Positions 49,541-58,621 of a DNA stretch of 64,000 bases are shown here, one piece after another (positions within the stretch are counted from its first letter, which is position 1; the number at the start of each line of letters is the position of its first letter). This DNA is from Emticicia aquatilis (GTDB lineage: Bacteria; Bacteroidota; Bacteroidia; Cytophagales; Spirosomataceae), in NCBI RefSeq assembly GCF_014644295.1, contig NZ_BMKK01000001.1:558001-622000 (forward strand), written 5' to 3'. A program made the translations under genes and the position numbers. Below the pieces are notes generated by a model. It saw only the letters and a list, made by a program, of their open reading frames with translations, made no database searches and was not told the origin of the DNA.

Positions 49541-50284
49541 ATGGAATTTAGCCCTTTCAATAGTATTGTTAAACTCTGCATTCAAGGCATGAGCTTGGAA
49601 GAAAATGGCAAACTTGAAGATGCAAGTAGCATTTTTCGTCAAGCATGGAACGAAGCAAGCAACGATTTCGAGCGATTTCTTGCTTCATTTTATATTGCCC
49701 GAAACCAAACAAATGTCTCTGAACAATTAGGTTGGTATCAAAAAGCTTTAGAATTGGCTTTAAAAGTAAATGATGATTCGGTAAAGGCGGCGTTTGTTCC
49801 TTTATACAGAAGCATTGCCAAATGCTTTGATGCTTTCAATGATTCTGAAAACTCAAAAAAGAACTATGATGCTGCCGATTCATTCGATGATAAACCAACT
49901 GACAGTGGGCCTTTTTATCATGGAACAAAAGCAGATTTAAAGGTCGGAGATTTTCTGATAGCAGGACACGAATCTAATTATAAGTCAGAGTTTATCATGA
50001 ATCACATTTATTTTACTGCCTTAGCCAGTGGTGCAGGACTTGCGGCAGCATTGGCCAAAGGAGAAGGAAATGAGCGAGTTTATGTAGTTGAGCCTACGGG
50101 AGAGTTTGAGAACGACCCTAATGTTACAAACAAAAAATTCCCAGGAAATCCGACTCGTTCGTATCGTACACAAACGCCACTTAAAATTGTTGGAGAGATT
50201 CAAGATTGGCAGAAACAAATGCCTCAAGAACTACAAAAATGGAAAGAAAAATTAGATAAGAATAAGGGTGAAATTATTAATTAA
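49541..50284 (+). CDS. arr: TPR-Arr fusion: rifampin ADP-ribosyltransferase family protein
   Basis: 247 residues. The N-terminal 110 residues are helical and TPR-like (IQGMSLEENGKLEDASSIFR, GWYQKALELALKVNDDS). The C-terminal domain (about 120-247) matches Arr, the NAD-dependent rifampin ADP-ribosyltransferase: GPFYHGTKADLKVGDFL, SNYKSEFIMNHIYFTAL, NERVYVVEPTGEFENDPNVT, then KKFPGNPTRSYRTQ and VGEIQDWQ. Arr inactivates rifamycins by ADP-ribosylating the C21 hydroxyl. The usual Arr is about 140 residues, so the N-terminal extension is the notable feature. No signal peptide: it is cytoplasmic. Its activity on rifampin is not proven by sequence, and it could act on another substrate. Confidence 0.87.
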   Translation: MEFSPFNSIVKLCIQGMSLEENGKLEDASSIFRQAWNEASNDFERFLASFYIARNQTNVSEQLGWYQKALELALKVNDDSVKAAFVPLYRSIAKCFDAFNDSENSKKNYDAADSFDDKPTDSGPFYHGTKADLKVGDFLIAGHESNYKSEFIMNHIYFTALASGAGLAAALAKGEGNERVYVVEPTGEFENDPNVTNKKFPGNPTRSYRTQTPLKIVGEIQDWQKQMPQELQKWKEKLDKNKGEIIN

Positions 50285-50322
50285 TTCAACTTGGTTTTTA
50301 TTGATTTGTAATAAAACCTAAC

Positions 50323-50376
50323 TTTTAGTATCCTCAACATTGTCTAAAAAAATAGGCAATGATGAGGGTACTAAAA
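50323..50376. terminator. bidirectional hairpin between Arr-like and XRE-pentapeptide genes
   Basis: TTTTAGTATCCTCA (50323-50336) pairs with TGAGGGTACTAAAA (50363-50376) with one G-T pair. An inner ATTG / CAAT stem extends it. It lies between convergent genes, so it probably ends both transcripts. Confidence 0.75.
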
Positions 50377-50436
50377 ATTCAGTTTCGATATATTCTGTTT
50401 TAGCTACTATTCTACTTTAATTCTGCTTATCAAACA

Positions 50437-51333
50437 TCAAGATACTAATACTACTCCTGTTAAATCTGCTTTTCCATACTTCAAAACTTCATAAGTAATT
50501 CTATCAGCTTGACAATCAATGAATTTGATACGTTTCAAGTCGTTGTATTTAAAGAATGTATTTATAAGTTTTACGTTTTGAAACGTAACTTTTGAAAAAT
50601 TACATTTCTCAAACGAACAGTCTTTGATTACACCTTCAAAAACTACATTCACAATTCTTGTGTCAAAAAATAAGGTGCGATTCCACACTGTATTAGTAAT
50701 TATATTTTTCTCAAACCCTCCAGATTTAATCGTTACATCTGTTAAATCAGTTTCTGTTAAATCACAATTGTAGATGTAACTTCCTGAAAATTCAGTTTCG
50801 TTCAACAAACATCCCTTAAATGAATTATTAGCCAAATTATTCTTTAGAAAGTGGCTTCTAAAAATAGTTGAACCCGAAAAATCGCAACCATCGAAATTAT
50901 TATTTTTCAGTATAAGACCAGATAAATCTGACCCTAAAAATTTACAATCTTTCATATTAGAAAAACTGAATTTTTCTTGCAGATTTTTTAAACCCGAAAA
51001 ATCAACATTCACCCAATTGCCCTCCGACATGTTCCAATTAAGTGTCTTTTTCGGTATTTCGCTCGATACTCCTTTTAAATGATTATCCGAAAACTCAGAT
51101 GTTACCACATCATTTTTTATAGATTGAAAGTTATCTGAAAAATAGTTGAGGTCAACACCAAGTATTTCTGCAAGGCGATTTAAGGTTGAAATATCTGGCA
51201 TAGATTCGCCACGCTCCCATTTACCTACTGCTTGAGCACTTATAGCTACCTGCTGTGCAAGCCCTACTTGCGAAAGATTAATTTTCTTTCTTGCTTCGAC
51301 AATTTTATTGCCAATTGATTTAGAATTTAGCAT
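50437..51333 (-). CDS. XRE family regulator fused to a pentapeptide repeat domain
   Basis: 298 residues. An N-terminal HTH_3 domain (about 6-65, ARKKINLSQVGLAQQVAISA then AVGKWERGESMPDISTLNRL) joins a pentapeptide repeat region (about 110-298) made of A(D/N)LxX units such as CKFLGSDLSGLILKNNNFDG and GCLLNETEFSGSYIYNCDLT. This architecture occurs in Bacteroidetes. The right-handed beta-helix may mimic DNA or mediate protein contacts, as in Qnr-type gyrase protectors, but a regulatory or binding role with the HTH is the first guess. It is convergent with the Arr-like gene. The target is unknown. Confidence 0.87.
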   Translation of the reverse strand: MLNSKSIGNKIVEARKKINLSQVGLAQQVAISAQAVGKWERGESMPDISTLNRLAEILGVDLNYFSDNFQSIKNDVVTSEFSDNHLKGVSSEIPKKTLNWNMSEGNWVNVDFSGLKNLQEKFSFSNMKDCKFLGSDLSGLILKNNNFDGCDFSGSTIFRSHFLKNNLANNSFKGCLLNETEFSGSYIYNCDLTETDLTDVTIKSGGFEKNIITNTVWNRTLFFDTRIVNVVFEGVIKDCSFEKCNFSKVTFQNVKLINTFFKYNDLKRIKFIDCQADRITYEVLKYGKADLTGVVLVS

Positions 51334-51620
51334 CGTTTTATTATGTTTTTTTGATGCTACAAAATTATTTTACTTGGCTATCGCCTTACAAATAAAACCG
51401 ACTACTTGTAGTTGTTATTACACCACTTTTAGTTGTTTTTGGCAACAAAAGGTGGTTTTCTGCAATTTCTCAACCTCTTAATTTGATGTGAGGTTATTCA
51501 AATAAGAAAATGGCGAGAATATCTATCTATTTAGGTATATATATTTTTGGTCCTTGACTATTCCTTTAAGTCAAATGCACCCCAATTCTCATATATAACA
51601 TTTTATACAAACGAATAGAA

Positions 51621-53144
51621 TCACATCTTCATCAAAGCCACATAAGTTTCTATGCCATTCCAGATATTCTGAATTCTGATATTTTCGTTTTCGGCGTGTT
51701 GGTTATTATCGTGATTGGCAATCGGAACGGTGATAGTTGGCGTTGCCAAATATTTCTCGAATAAAAATAGTGGTAAACTTCCGCCCAAACTTGGCATCAA
51801 AACTACCTCTTCGTTGGTGCTTGACTTCACAGCTTTTATCACATTTTGGGCAATCGGCAAATCCATTTTTGTGCGTTGAGCGTTATAGCCCTTACCCGTT
51901 GTTACGCGTGCAATGAGCGGATATTTCATACGTTCTTCATCAGTAATGCTCTCATTTTGAGTAACATAATATCCTTGAGCTTTAATATGGTCAATCACTT
52001 TTTGTGCTTGACGCTGGGCATCATTGCCCAAAACTAAACGTAAATCTAAAGCTGCCGTTGCCGAAACTGGAATCACGTTGGCGGCCATTTTGCCCACATT
52101 GGCACTCGAAATTCCATTGATATTGAGCGATGGCAAGTTTATCAATTCAACCAACGATTTCCCGCCACCTTCGGCACGCATAAAACCTAATTCGTTTCGC
52201 ATTTGCTCATCAACTGGCGGCACTTTGGCAATGGCTTTTTTCTCGGTTTCGGTAAAAGGAACAACGTCATCGTAGAAATCTTTTATCAAAACTCGGCCAT
52301 TATCGTCTTTCATCGAAGCCAGTAATTTTGATAAAAGCATTGCTGGATTTGGAGCCCAATTGCCGTAGTGTCCGCTGTGCAATGGACGTTTTGAAGCATA
52401 AACCTTTACCTCCATATTTACATCGCCACGCACCCCAAAAACAACTTGTTTTTTGCCCGACTGATGCACTGGGCCATCGCAAATCACCCAAAGGTCTGAT
52501 TTGAGTTTGTCTTTGTGTTTTTCGAGGATTTCAGATAAATGCGTCGAACCAGCTTCTTCTTCACCCTCAAAGAAAAACTTGATATTTACACTTGGTTGAA
52601 TTCCCAATTTTGTCAAAACCTCATAAGCAGTCAGAATCGAAAAAACACCTGCTTTATCATCTGACGCACTTCGGCCATAAATTCGCCATTCGGGATTGAT
52701 TTTTTCGTTGGCTTTTGGTGCAGGAATTATCTTTCCTCCTTTTTCGAGCGAAGCATCTAAAAACACCGATTTGAAAGGCTCGATTCCTTCGGCCCACTGA
52801 TTTGGATTAACTGGTTGGCCATCGTAATGAGCATAGAAAATGACAGTTTTGGTAGCATTTGGTACGTTTACCTCACCATAAACTGCTGGCGGAACACCCT
52901 TTGTGGTAGCATCTAATAATTGAGTCTTAATGCCACGGGCTTCCATCATTTTCACGATGTAAGTAGCTGTTTTCTGAATCCCGATAGTATCATAAACAAC
53001 ATTGGGAATCGAAAGTAACCCCATAAACTCGCTTAAAAGTGCATTTTCGTTAGCTTTTCGGTAATTTCTGGCTTGTTCAACCAATGGACTTTGAGCGGAG
53101 GCAAAGCCTGTAATCAATAATAAAGGTAATAGGTAGCGTTTCAT
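51621..53144 (-). CDS. exported M20 family metallopeptidase (dipeptidase-like)
   Basis: 507 residues with signal peptide YLLPLLLITGFASAQ. The catalytic blocks of the M20/M28 zinc hydrolases are present: VIFYAHYDGQP (His, Asp), GRSASDDKAGV (Asp ligand), FEGEEEAGSTHL (Glu pair) and a late IANHDNNQHAENENIR block. Length and domain order fit the M20A/D carboxypeptidase and dipeptidase proteins of Bacteroidetes. It lies 28 bp downstream of the ABC permease gene on the same strand, so it probably belongs to that operon, and it is periplasmic. The peptide substrate is unknown. Confidence 0.9.
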   Translation of the reverse strand: MKRYLLPLLLITGFASAQSPLVEQARNYRKANENALLSEFMGLLSIPNVVYDTIGIQKTATYIVKMMEARGIKTQLLDATTKGVPPAVYGEVNVPNATKTVIFYAHYDGQPVNPNQWAEGIEPFKSVFLDASLEKGGKIIPAPKANEKINPEWRIYGRSASDDKAGVFSILTAYEVLTKLGIQPSVNIKFFFEGEEEAGSTHLSEILEKHKDKLKSDLWVICDGPVHQSGKKQVVFGVRGDVNMEVKVYASKRPLHSGHYGNWAPNPAMLLSKLLASMKDDNGRVLIKDFYDDVVPFTETEKKAIAKVPPVDEQMRNELGFMRAEGGGKSLVELINLPSLNINGISSANVGKMAANVIPVSATAALDLRLVLGNDAQRQAQKVIDHIKAQGYYVTQNESITDEERMKYPLIARVTTGKGYNAQRTKMDLPIAQNVIKAVKSSTNEEVVLMPSLGGSLPLFLFEKYLATPTITVPIANHDNNQHAENENIRIQNIWNGIETYVALMKM

Positions 53145-53172
53145 TTGTTAGATGGTTGATGTTTCAACAAAC

Positions 53173-54846
53173 TTACTCCATTCTTACTTTTTCCCAACCT
53201 ACTTCACGGTATTTTTTGAATAAATATAAAGCCAAAGCCAACTGAATAAGCATAAAAACACCAATCACATAAGGCACTTGCATGAGTATATAATGCACAA
53301 AACCGATGATTCCAGTAAGAAAAATATAAGCCATGTTTCGGATAAAACTGCCACCGCCATTTTTCTTGATTTCGGTCGAAAAAGGCAGTTCGTTGCTCAT
53401 GCCAATTGATAAGAGTAAATCAAGATTTGTAATTGTCAGCATTCCGAAGAGTAAATCATCAAGCAAATTTACACCCCAAATAATTGATAAAATTATGCTC
53501 AACAAAACGGTAATCGGTAAAAGAAATTTTACCATGATTGCCCGAAGTGAGCCGCTCAGTATTTCGCCAGGCTTACTGATTGGGGCGAGTTCGTAAGGCC
53601 ATGCTGCTTTAAAATCTTCTGATTGCGAAATCTGACTTCTAATGGTCAACAAAATTGTTCCGCACAAATAAATTACGACGATTGCAATACCTGTTGATTC
53701 TCTGAGATGTTCGATTTGCTGCATAAGGCCTCCTTCGCTTCGCCCAGTACCAATCATAAAAACAGGATAAATGAGCAGATAAGCCAACGAAGGATAGATT
53801 CGGAGTTTAAACTTGCGGTCACGAGACGTGATTTTCCAAACAAATTCAAAAGCACCTCGCTCCATTGCCGTACCTGTAAAGATACTCGACAGTGTTTCGA
53901 CCAAGCCTTTTTTTGCAACTTTATTTGGTGTTTTTTCTTGGCGTTTAGCAATATCCATCCCTGCAATTTTTTGGTTAAATACTCCCGAAAAAACATTATT
54001 TACCAAGAAAACCACCATAAATGGCGTGGTCAGAGTAAGGAAAAGAAACAGAAATTTAGTAGAATCAAACTCGTGTTTGATAATCACATTCATGCTATTT
54101 CCCATCCAGATTGGCGGCACAAGAAAATGCCACCATTGTACTTTTGTATCAATTCCATTCATCAATGCTTCCATATTAACCAATCGGCCAACCAAGCGAT
54201 AGCCTCCCATGAATATAAAGGTCAGTATGATTTGAAAGGTATTAATAACATTACGGAGGCGTTCTTCGCTCGTAAATTGCATCAAAACCAAGTAAAAAAT
54301 ATTGGTCAGAAAAACTATCAAAATCAAACTTAATAGACTGATAATCAGGAAAGAAATTGCTGCTAAAACCCCGTATTTTATTACTGATACAATAGCAAAC
54401 GGTAATGCCAAAGCGAGCATCATCGAAAGCAAATACATCAGAATATGCGTGATACGAGCAATGAGCAGCGTGCGGTCGTCGATGGGGCGAGGCAGTAAAA
54501 CGGCATTATCGTTAGAGTCGAGAATAACCGCCGAAAAGTCGGTGATGAGGGTCATGGCCAGCATAAACATCATTACCGCAAAAACCAAAGAATATGCCGC
54601 TGTAACCGATGCAGAAAAATAAATTAGCAGCGAAAAAGCACTGGCCATGACAAAATAAAGAAACAAAGTAAGCAAAAGGGTATTATTCGATTCGCTTTGT
54701 TTTTTATTCCATTGATTGAACCTTGCTCGGCGATTATCCATTTTGAGTTTTACTTCAACAATAGCCACCAACTGCTCAAAATTTACGCCCAAACGTAGAA
54801 AAATTGGGCGAAGCAGAAAAAGTATTTTTATGTAGAAATTTATCAT
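53173..54846 (-). CDS. ABC transporter permease-like membrane protein
   Basis: 557 residues. Twelve or so hydrophobic segments are spread along the sequence in two groups (about 60-265 and 370-550), with large loops between. It has the features FVMASAFSLLIYFSA and AVILDSNDNAVLLPRPID. It lacks nucleotide-binding motifs and lies 20 bp downstream of the ATP-binding gene, so it is the membrane subunit of a two-gene ABC system. The start at 54846 gives MINFYIKILFLL. Substrate and direction of transport are unknown, but a drug or lipid exporter is plausible. Confidence 0.83.
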   Translation of the reverse strand: MINFYIKILFLLRPIFLRLGVNFEQLVAIVEVKLKMDNRRARFNQWNKKQSESNNTLLLTLFLYFVMASAFSLLIYFSASVTAAYSLVFAVMMFMLAMTLITDFSAVILDSNDNAVLLPRPIDDRTLLIARITHILMYLLSMMLALALPFAIVSVIKYGVLAAISFLIISLLSLILIVFLTNIFYLVLMQFTSEERLRNVINTFQIILTFIFMGGYRLVGRLVNMEALMNGIDTKVQWWHFLVPPIWMGNSMNVIIKHEFDSTKFLFLFLTLTTPFMVVFLVNNVFSGVFNQKIAGMDIAKRQEKTPNKVAKKGLVETLSSIFTGTAMERGAFEFVWKITSRDRKFKLRIYPSLAYLLIYPVFMIGTGRSEGGLMQQIEHLRESTGIAIVVIYLCGTILLTIRSQISQSEDFKAAWPYELAPISKPGEILSGSLRAIMVKFLLPITVLLSIILSIIWGVNLLDDLLFGMLTITNLDLLLSIGMSNELPFSTEIKKNGGGSFIRNMAYIFLTGIIGFVHYILMQVPYVIGVFMLIQLALALYLFKKYREVGWEKVRME

Positions 54847-54866
54847 TTTGTGTAAGGTGTGGAAAT

Positions 54867-55637
54867 TTAACGGTTCATTACTTGGATAAATTCTTCGGCC
54901 AGTTGTACGTGTTCGTTATTGCCCGTTAGTTGGTTGAAAATCTGTTCGAGCGAACCCGTTTCTCGCTGAGATTTCAACTCCTCAAAAGTACCGTTGGCAA
55001 TGATAGTTCCTTTATTGATAAGTACGATTCGGTCAGAGATTTTCTCGACTACATCCATGATATGCGAGCTATAAAAAATGGTTTTTCCAGCGTGTTTAAG
55101 CTGTGAAAGTATTTCTTTGACCAAAATCACGGCATTGGCGTCGAGACCAGAGAGAGGCTCATCTAAAAATATCACTTCGGGATTATGCAAAATGCCCGAA
55201 ATCAATAATACTTTTTGTTTCATACCTTTCGAGAAAGTCGTCATGCGGTCGTCTCGTTGGTCATAAAGGGCAAAAAGCCTGAGTAATTCGGTGGCTTTTT
55301 CTTCGATTTGGTCGGTTTCTAATTGATACAAACTTCCCAAAAACCGCAGATACTCCATCGGCGAAAGCGTATCATACAACGAAGCATTTTCGGGGACATA
55401 ACCAATTAAACGTTTCACTTCCATTGGGTTGGTTTTTACGTCAAGCCCCATCACTTCAACACTTCCAGCATAATCGGGAATCATTCCGATTAGGATTTTA
55501 ATTGTCGTAGATTTACCTGCTCCATTTGGCCCGATGTAGCCGATAATTTCGCCCGAATCTACTTCTAAATTAACGTCTTTCAAGACCAAACTACTGCCAT
55601 ACGCCTTTTGCAAATTACTGATTTTGATTGCCTTCAT
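54867..55637 (-). CDS. ABC transporter ATP-binding protein
   Basis: 256 residues. Walker A GPNGAGKST is at 36-44, the Q-loop region GYVPENASLYD at 79-89, the ABC signature FSKGMKQK at 135-142 (a noncanonical version of LSGGQ), Walker B VIFLDEP at 155-161 and the switch His in SSH. It is the first gene of the ABC-peptidase operon (55637 to 51621). It is of the export-type family and hydrolyses ATP to drive the adjacent permease. Confidence 0.93.
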   Translation of the reverse strand: MKAIKISNLQKAYGSSLVLKDVNLEVDSGEIIGYIGPNGAGKSTTIKILIGMIPDYAGSVEVMGLDVKTNPMEVKRLIGYVPENASLYDTLSPMEYLRFLGSLYQLETDQIEEKATELLRLFALYDQRDDRMTTFSKGMKQKVLLISGILHNPEVIFLDEPLSGLDANAVILVKEILSQLKHAGKTIFYSSHIMDVVEKISDRIVLINKGTIIANGTFEELKSQRETGSLEQIFNQLTGNNEHVQLAEEFIQVMNR

Positions 55638-56024
55638 TGTTGGATTAAAATAGGTTGTGAAATAAAAATGAAATGTAGAAGAAGTGGTTTAAATTTCCAA
55701 TCAAAATACTGACAATCGGTCGTTTTTAATGTAATTTACTGTTTTTTGCTCCATTTTCGCCTCAAAAATGCCATTTTTCTACCGATGATTCTAAAAAGCC
55801 TTTCACATCTACACAATCCTACCTTTTGTCATCTTCTGATAAATTTCTACATAAAGTTCTTGACTCGTATTGTTTTTTTTCATACGTTAGATTAATGAAA
55901 GTTCTTTGAAAGAGCAGAAACAAGATATAAAATCGAAGACGTGAGCGATTGTTGGCTTTAGACCTCAGATTAATATCTTGAATCTCAGTAGTTTATGTAA
56001 TTATTCACTCTAAATTAGTGTGTT
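55638..56024. other. 387 bp intergenic region
   Basis: Divergent region between the ABC operon and raiA. It presumably contains both promoters, but I see no TAnnTTTG box that I could defend, no strong hairpin and no open frame worth calling. Confidence 0.6.
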
Positions 56025-56384
56025 ATGAAGATTCATGTGCATGCAGTCCATTTCGACATCGACCCTAAATTGGTCGGATTTATCCAAAACAAATTAAACA
56101 AATTAGAAACCTTCTACGACAAATTTATTAGTGGTGAAGTTTTTCTGAAATTAGACAAAGGAGATAGTAATAAAATTCACAAAAAGCACATTGAAATCAA
56201 GTTGAGTGTTCCGGGTAGCACCATTTTTGCAGAAGAAAAAGGCACAACGTTTGAAGAAGCAACAGACTTAGCTCTTGAAGCTCTCAAGTCACAAATCAAA
56301 AAATTTAAAGATAAAAGAAACGAAGTTGAACATAAAAAACGAGAAATTCCGGCAGAAGAAGAAGTTGTAGAAGACGATTTCTGA
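56025..56384 (+). CDS. raiA: ribosome hibernation-promoting factor / ribosome-associated translation inhibitor
   Basis: 119 residues with the RaiA/HPF fold: MKIHVHAVHFDIDPKLVGFI, NKLNKLETFYDKFISGEVFL, KHIEIKLSVPGSTIFAEEKG and TFEEATDLALEALKSQIKKF. It binds the 30S subunit decoding region and stalls translation in stationary phase. It is the short type without the C-terminal dimerisation domain of long HPF, but it carries an acidic tail (EEEVVEDDF). A hairpin terminator follows at once. The start is the first ATG after an AT-rich leader. Confidence 0.93.
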   Translation: MKIHVHAVHFDIDPKLVGFIQNKLNKLETFYDKFISGEVFLKLDKGDSNKIHKKHIEIKLSVPGSTIFAEEKGTTFEEATDLALEALKSQIKKFKDKRNEVEHKKREIPAEEEVVEDDF

Positions 56385-56392
56385 TAAATATA

Positions 56393-56429
56393 AAAAGGGC
56401 GTAAATCTGATTGGTTTACGCCCTTTTTT
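56393..56429. terminator. rho-independent terminator after raiA
   Basis: GGGCGTAAA (56397-56405) pairs with TTTACGCCC (56415-56423), followed by TTTTTT. A short A run on the 5' side suggests bidirectional action toward the convergent gene at 56502. Confidence 0.85.
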
Positions 56430-56501
56430 GTTTGGGATAAGTGTGGCACATTTCAAAAATATGCCACACTCCCGTTTGCAATAGGCTTATGCAATAAGCT
56501 C

Positions 56502-57335
56502 CTACCTCCGATTTACCCGATAAATCTTGCGTTGCTCATTGGTCATTACAAAATCGGTATCGTTTACATACGCAATCGACTCCATCTGATTTCTACCGAT
56601 TTTTATACATGTTTTCGGTTTAGAAAAATCAATTTTCCCATCTGAAATCTCAAAAACATAGATTTTACCGTAAGAAAGTAACGCAAATTCTTTCCCGTTT
56701 GGACTAACGTCGGCAGAAGTTACTGGGCTTTTTAAGAATATACTTTGTTCGGGCAAAATTGCATAATCGCCCGCTTTATCGGGCAAGCTGTAAAGCTGAG
56801 TTTGGTGCTTACGTGACCAATCTTTCGAGAATAAATAGAGTTTTCCGCTGTACCAAAAAAATGCTTCGCAATCAAAAATCTTATCTTTGGCAGGAAAATG
56901 GTCTTGGTCGGCGTAATGATAAGTTATTTTTTCAGTTTTGCCATTTCTGAACTTATAAATCGTGAGGTCTTTGCGGTTTTGGCCGTTATTACCAAAGTCT
57001 CCTACATAAATATTTCCCTTATCATCTTTGGTCAAGTCTTCCCAATCAATATTTCTTGAATCATTCACCAAAAGTGTATCAAAAACACGTCCTTGTTCGC
57101 CAATCATGTAGAGTTCTGTATTCCCACCACTATCGTTTATTGTCCAATAATAGTTTTCTTGCCAAGCTTTTGCCAAGCCCGAACTTTCGTTGATACAAGT
57201 GGGCATTCTGCCTGTTTTCGTAATCTCGTATTCGCTTTTTGCCCTTCTAAAACCACTTTTTTGTATTTCGCTGTGGCAATTACAAGTAGCAATTTTGAGA
57301 GAAAACAAGAACATATAGAATTTATAAAGAAACAT
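56502..57335 (-). CDS. hypothetical protein with SdiA-regulated/NHL-like beta-propeller features
   Basis: 277 residues. The N-terminus (MFLYKFYMFLFSLKIATC) looks like a weak export or lipoprotein signal. The body shows NESSGLAKAWQENYYWTIND, DSRNIDWEDLTKDDKGNIY, VGDFGNNGQNRKDLTIYKF, DCEAFFWYSGKLYLFSKDW and the final NQMESIAYVNDTDFVMTNEQ, similar to SdiA-regulated or NHL-type propeller proteins of Bacteroidetes. Binding to a small molecule or phosphoester is conceivable, but nothing is proved. It stands alone, convergent with raiA and divergent from the AI-2E gene. Confidence 0.7.
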   Translation of the reverse strand: MFLYKFYMFLFSLKIATCNCHSEIQKSGFRRAKSEYEITKTGRMPTCINESSGLAKAWQENYYWTINDSGGNTELYMIGEQGRVFDTLLVNDSRNIDWEDLTKDDKGNIYVGDFGNNGQNRKDLTIYKFRNGKTEKITYHYADQDHFPAKDKIFDCEAFFWYSGKLYLFSKDWSRKHQTQLYSLPDKAGDYAILPEQSIFLKSPVTSADVSPNGKEFALLSYGKIYVFEISDGKIDFSKPKTCIKIGRNQMESIAYVNDTDFVMTNEQRKIYRVNRR

Positions 57336-57451
57336 AGCCGAAGGAATGGTTTGCTAAATCAACGAGAAAAATTTGAAATTGGCTAACAAGATAGTTAATT
57401 TTGAAAAAACCTGTCAATAAAACAACGAATTATCTCCCAAAAACTTTATTT

Positions 57452-58528
57452 ATGAAGATGAAAACATTTCAGCAGCCTTTCCCTACACGACTCGCCTACG
57501 TACTGATTTCGTTGGTGATTATCATCTTCGGAATGTATATGCTCAAAGACCTACTTATTCCACTTACTTTCGCAGGAATCTTTGCATTGCTGTTGCTACC
57601 TGTTTGTCAGTTTCTTGAGAGATTGCATTTTCCACGCTGGTTGGCCATTACGATTGCTATTTTGCTAACACTCGGCATTCTGATTTCACTTTTCTATTTG
57701 GTTTATATTCAAATAATGGATTTTGAAGAAATTTTGCCACAATTAAGCGAAAAAGCCGAAAAGTTTTACGCTGATATTCAAATCTATATCCGTCGCAATT
57801 TCCATATTAGCCGTACTCAACAAAAAGTTGAGGGCAAGAAATATTTGACAGAATTTTTGAAAAGCAACAGTGATATTTTGGGAAATACGCTATCGACAAC
57901 TACTGGACTTTTGGGTAATCTGACGCTTATTCCACTCTACATTTTTCTGATGTTGCTTTACCGAGATTTCATTAAAGTATTTTTCTATAAAGCATTTAGT
58001 TCGGTAAGTAGCCACCGAGTAAATGTGGTCTTGAAGAAAATCAAAAACGTGGTCATTGATTACATGGTGGGTTTAATAATGGTTATCGGAATTATTGGAA
58101 TCTTGAATACCATCGGACTTTATATCTTAGGCATCGACCACGCCATTTTCTTTGGCTTTTTGGCTTCTTTTTTGGTGCTTTTACCATATATTGGTATTGC
58201 GATTGGTTCGCTTTTGCCGATTCTTTTTGCATTGATTACCAAAGATAATCCACTTTATGCAGTTGGTGTGGCTTCCTTATTTGCCACTATCCAATTTCTT
58301 GAAGGAAATTTTATCACACCATATATAGTTGGCTCAAAAGTGAGCATCAACTCAATGGCAGCCATTATCTCATTAATACTTTTTAGCTCGCTTTGGGGAA
58401 TGGGAGGCTTGGTTTTAGCCTTACCCCTAACGGCTATTATCAAAGTAATTTTTGATTCGGTCGAAGGCCTAAAACCTTTCGGTTTCCTACTCGGTGACGC
58501 CGACCACGTTGATGTAAAAGTTAAATAA
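57452..58528 (+). CDS. AI-2E family transporter (PerM/UPF0118)
   Basis: 358 residues from the ATG at 57452; the next ATG (57458) is equally possible, and a TTG at 57401 is unlikely. About eight transmembrane segments: RLAYVLISLVIIIFGMYML, LLIPLTFAGIFALLLLPV, WLAITIAILLTLGILISLF and others. A long central loop (about 110-150) is followed by the FVYKAFSS... and GFLASFLVLLPYIGIAIGSL features, then the conserved GNFITPYIVGSKVSINSMAA signature near the C-terminus. Family members have been proposed to export autoinducer-2 or to act as ion antiporters. The substrate here is unknown. Confidence 0.88.
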   Translation: MKMKTFQQPFPTRLAYVLISLVIIIFGMYMLKDLLIPLTFAGIFALLLLPVCQFLERLHFPRWLAITIAILLTLGILISLFYLVYIQIMDFEEILPQLSEKAEKFYADIQIYIRRNFHISRTQQKVEGKKYLTEFLKSNSDILGNTLSTTTGLLGNLTLIPLYIFLMLLYRDFIKVFFYKAFSSVSSHRVNVVLKKIKNVVIDYMVGLIMVIGIIGILNTIGLYILGIDHAIFFGFLASFLVLLPYIGIAIGSLLPILFALITKDNPLYAVGVASLFATIQFLEGNFITPYIVGSKVSINSMAAIISLILFSSLWGMGGLVLALPLTAIIKVIFDSVEGLKPFGFLLGDADHVDVKVK

Positions 58529-58545
58529 GTTGAGTTATCAGGGAA

Positions 58546-58620
58546 GTGGTTATTGGGAAACTGGTTATTGGGAAACTGGTTGTTAACAACCAATAACAAG
58601 TAACAAGTAACCAATAACAA
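58546..58620. repeat. short tandem repeats and inverted repeat between convergent genes
   Basis: Two tandem copies of the 15-bp unit GGTTATTGGGAAACT plus a partial third, then GTTGTTAACAACC and AAGTAAC/CAATAAC repeats. GGTTATTGG and CCAATAAC make a self-complementary hairpin. It may act as a bidirectional terminator between the AI-2E and pseudouridine synthase genes. Confidence 0.6.
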
Positions 58621-58621
58621 A

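Noticed and set aside
58546-58620. Possible CRISPR-like short repeats
   Set aside because: Units are 15 bp and 7 bp, without spacers of regular size and without cas genes nearby; they are simple tandem repeats.
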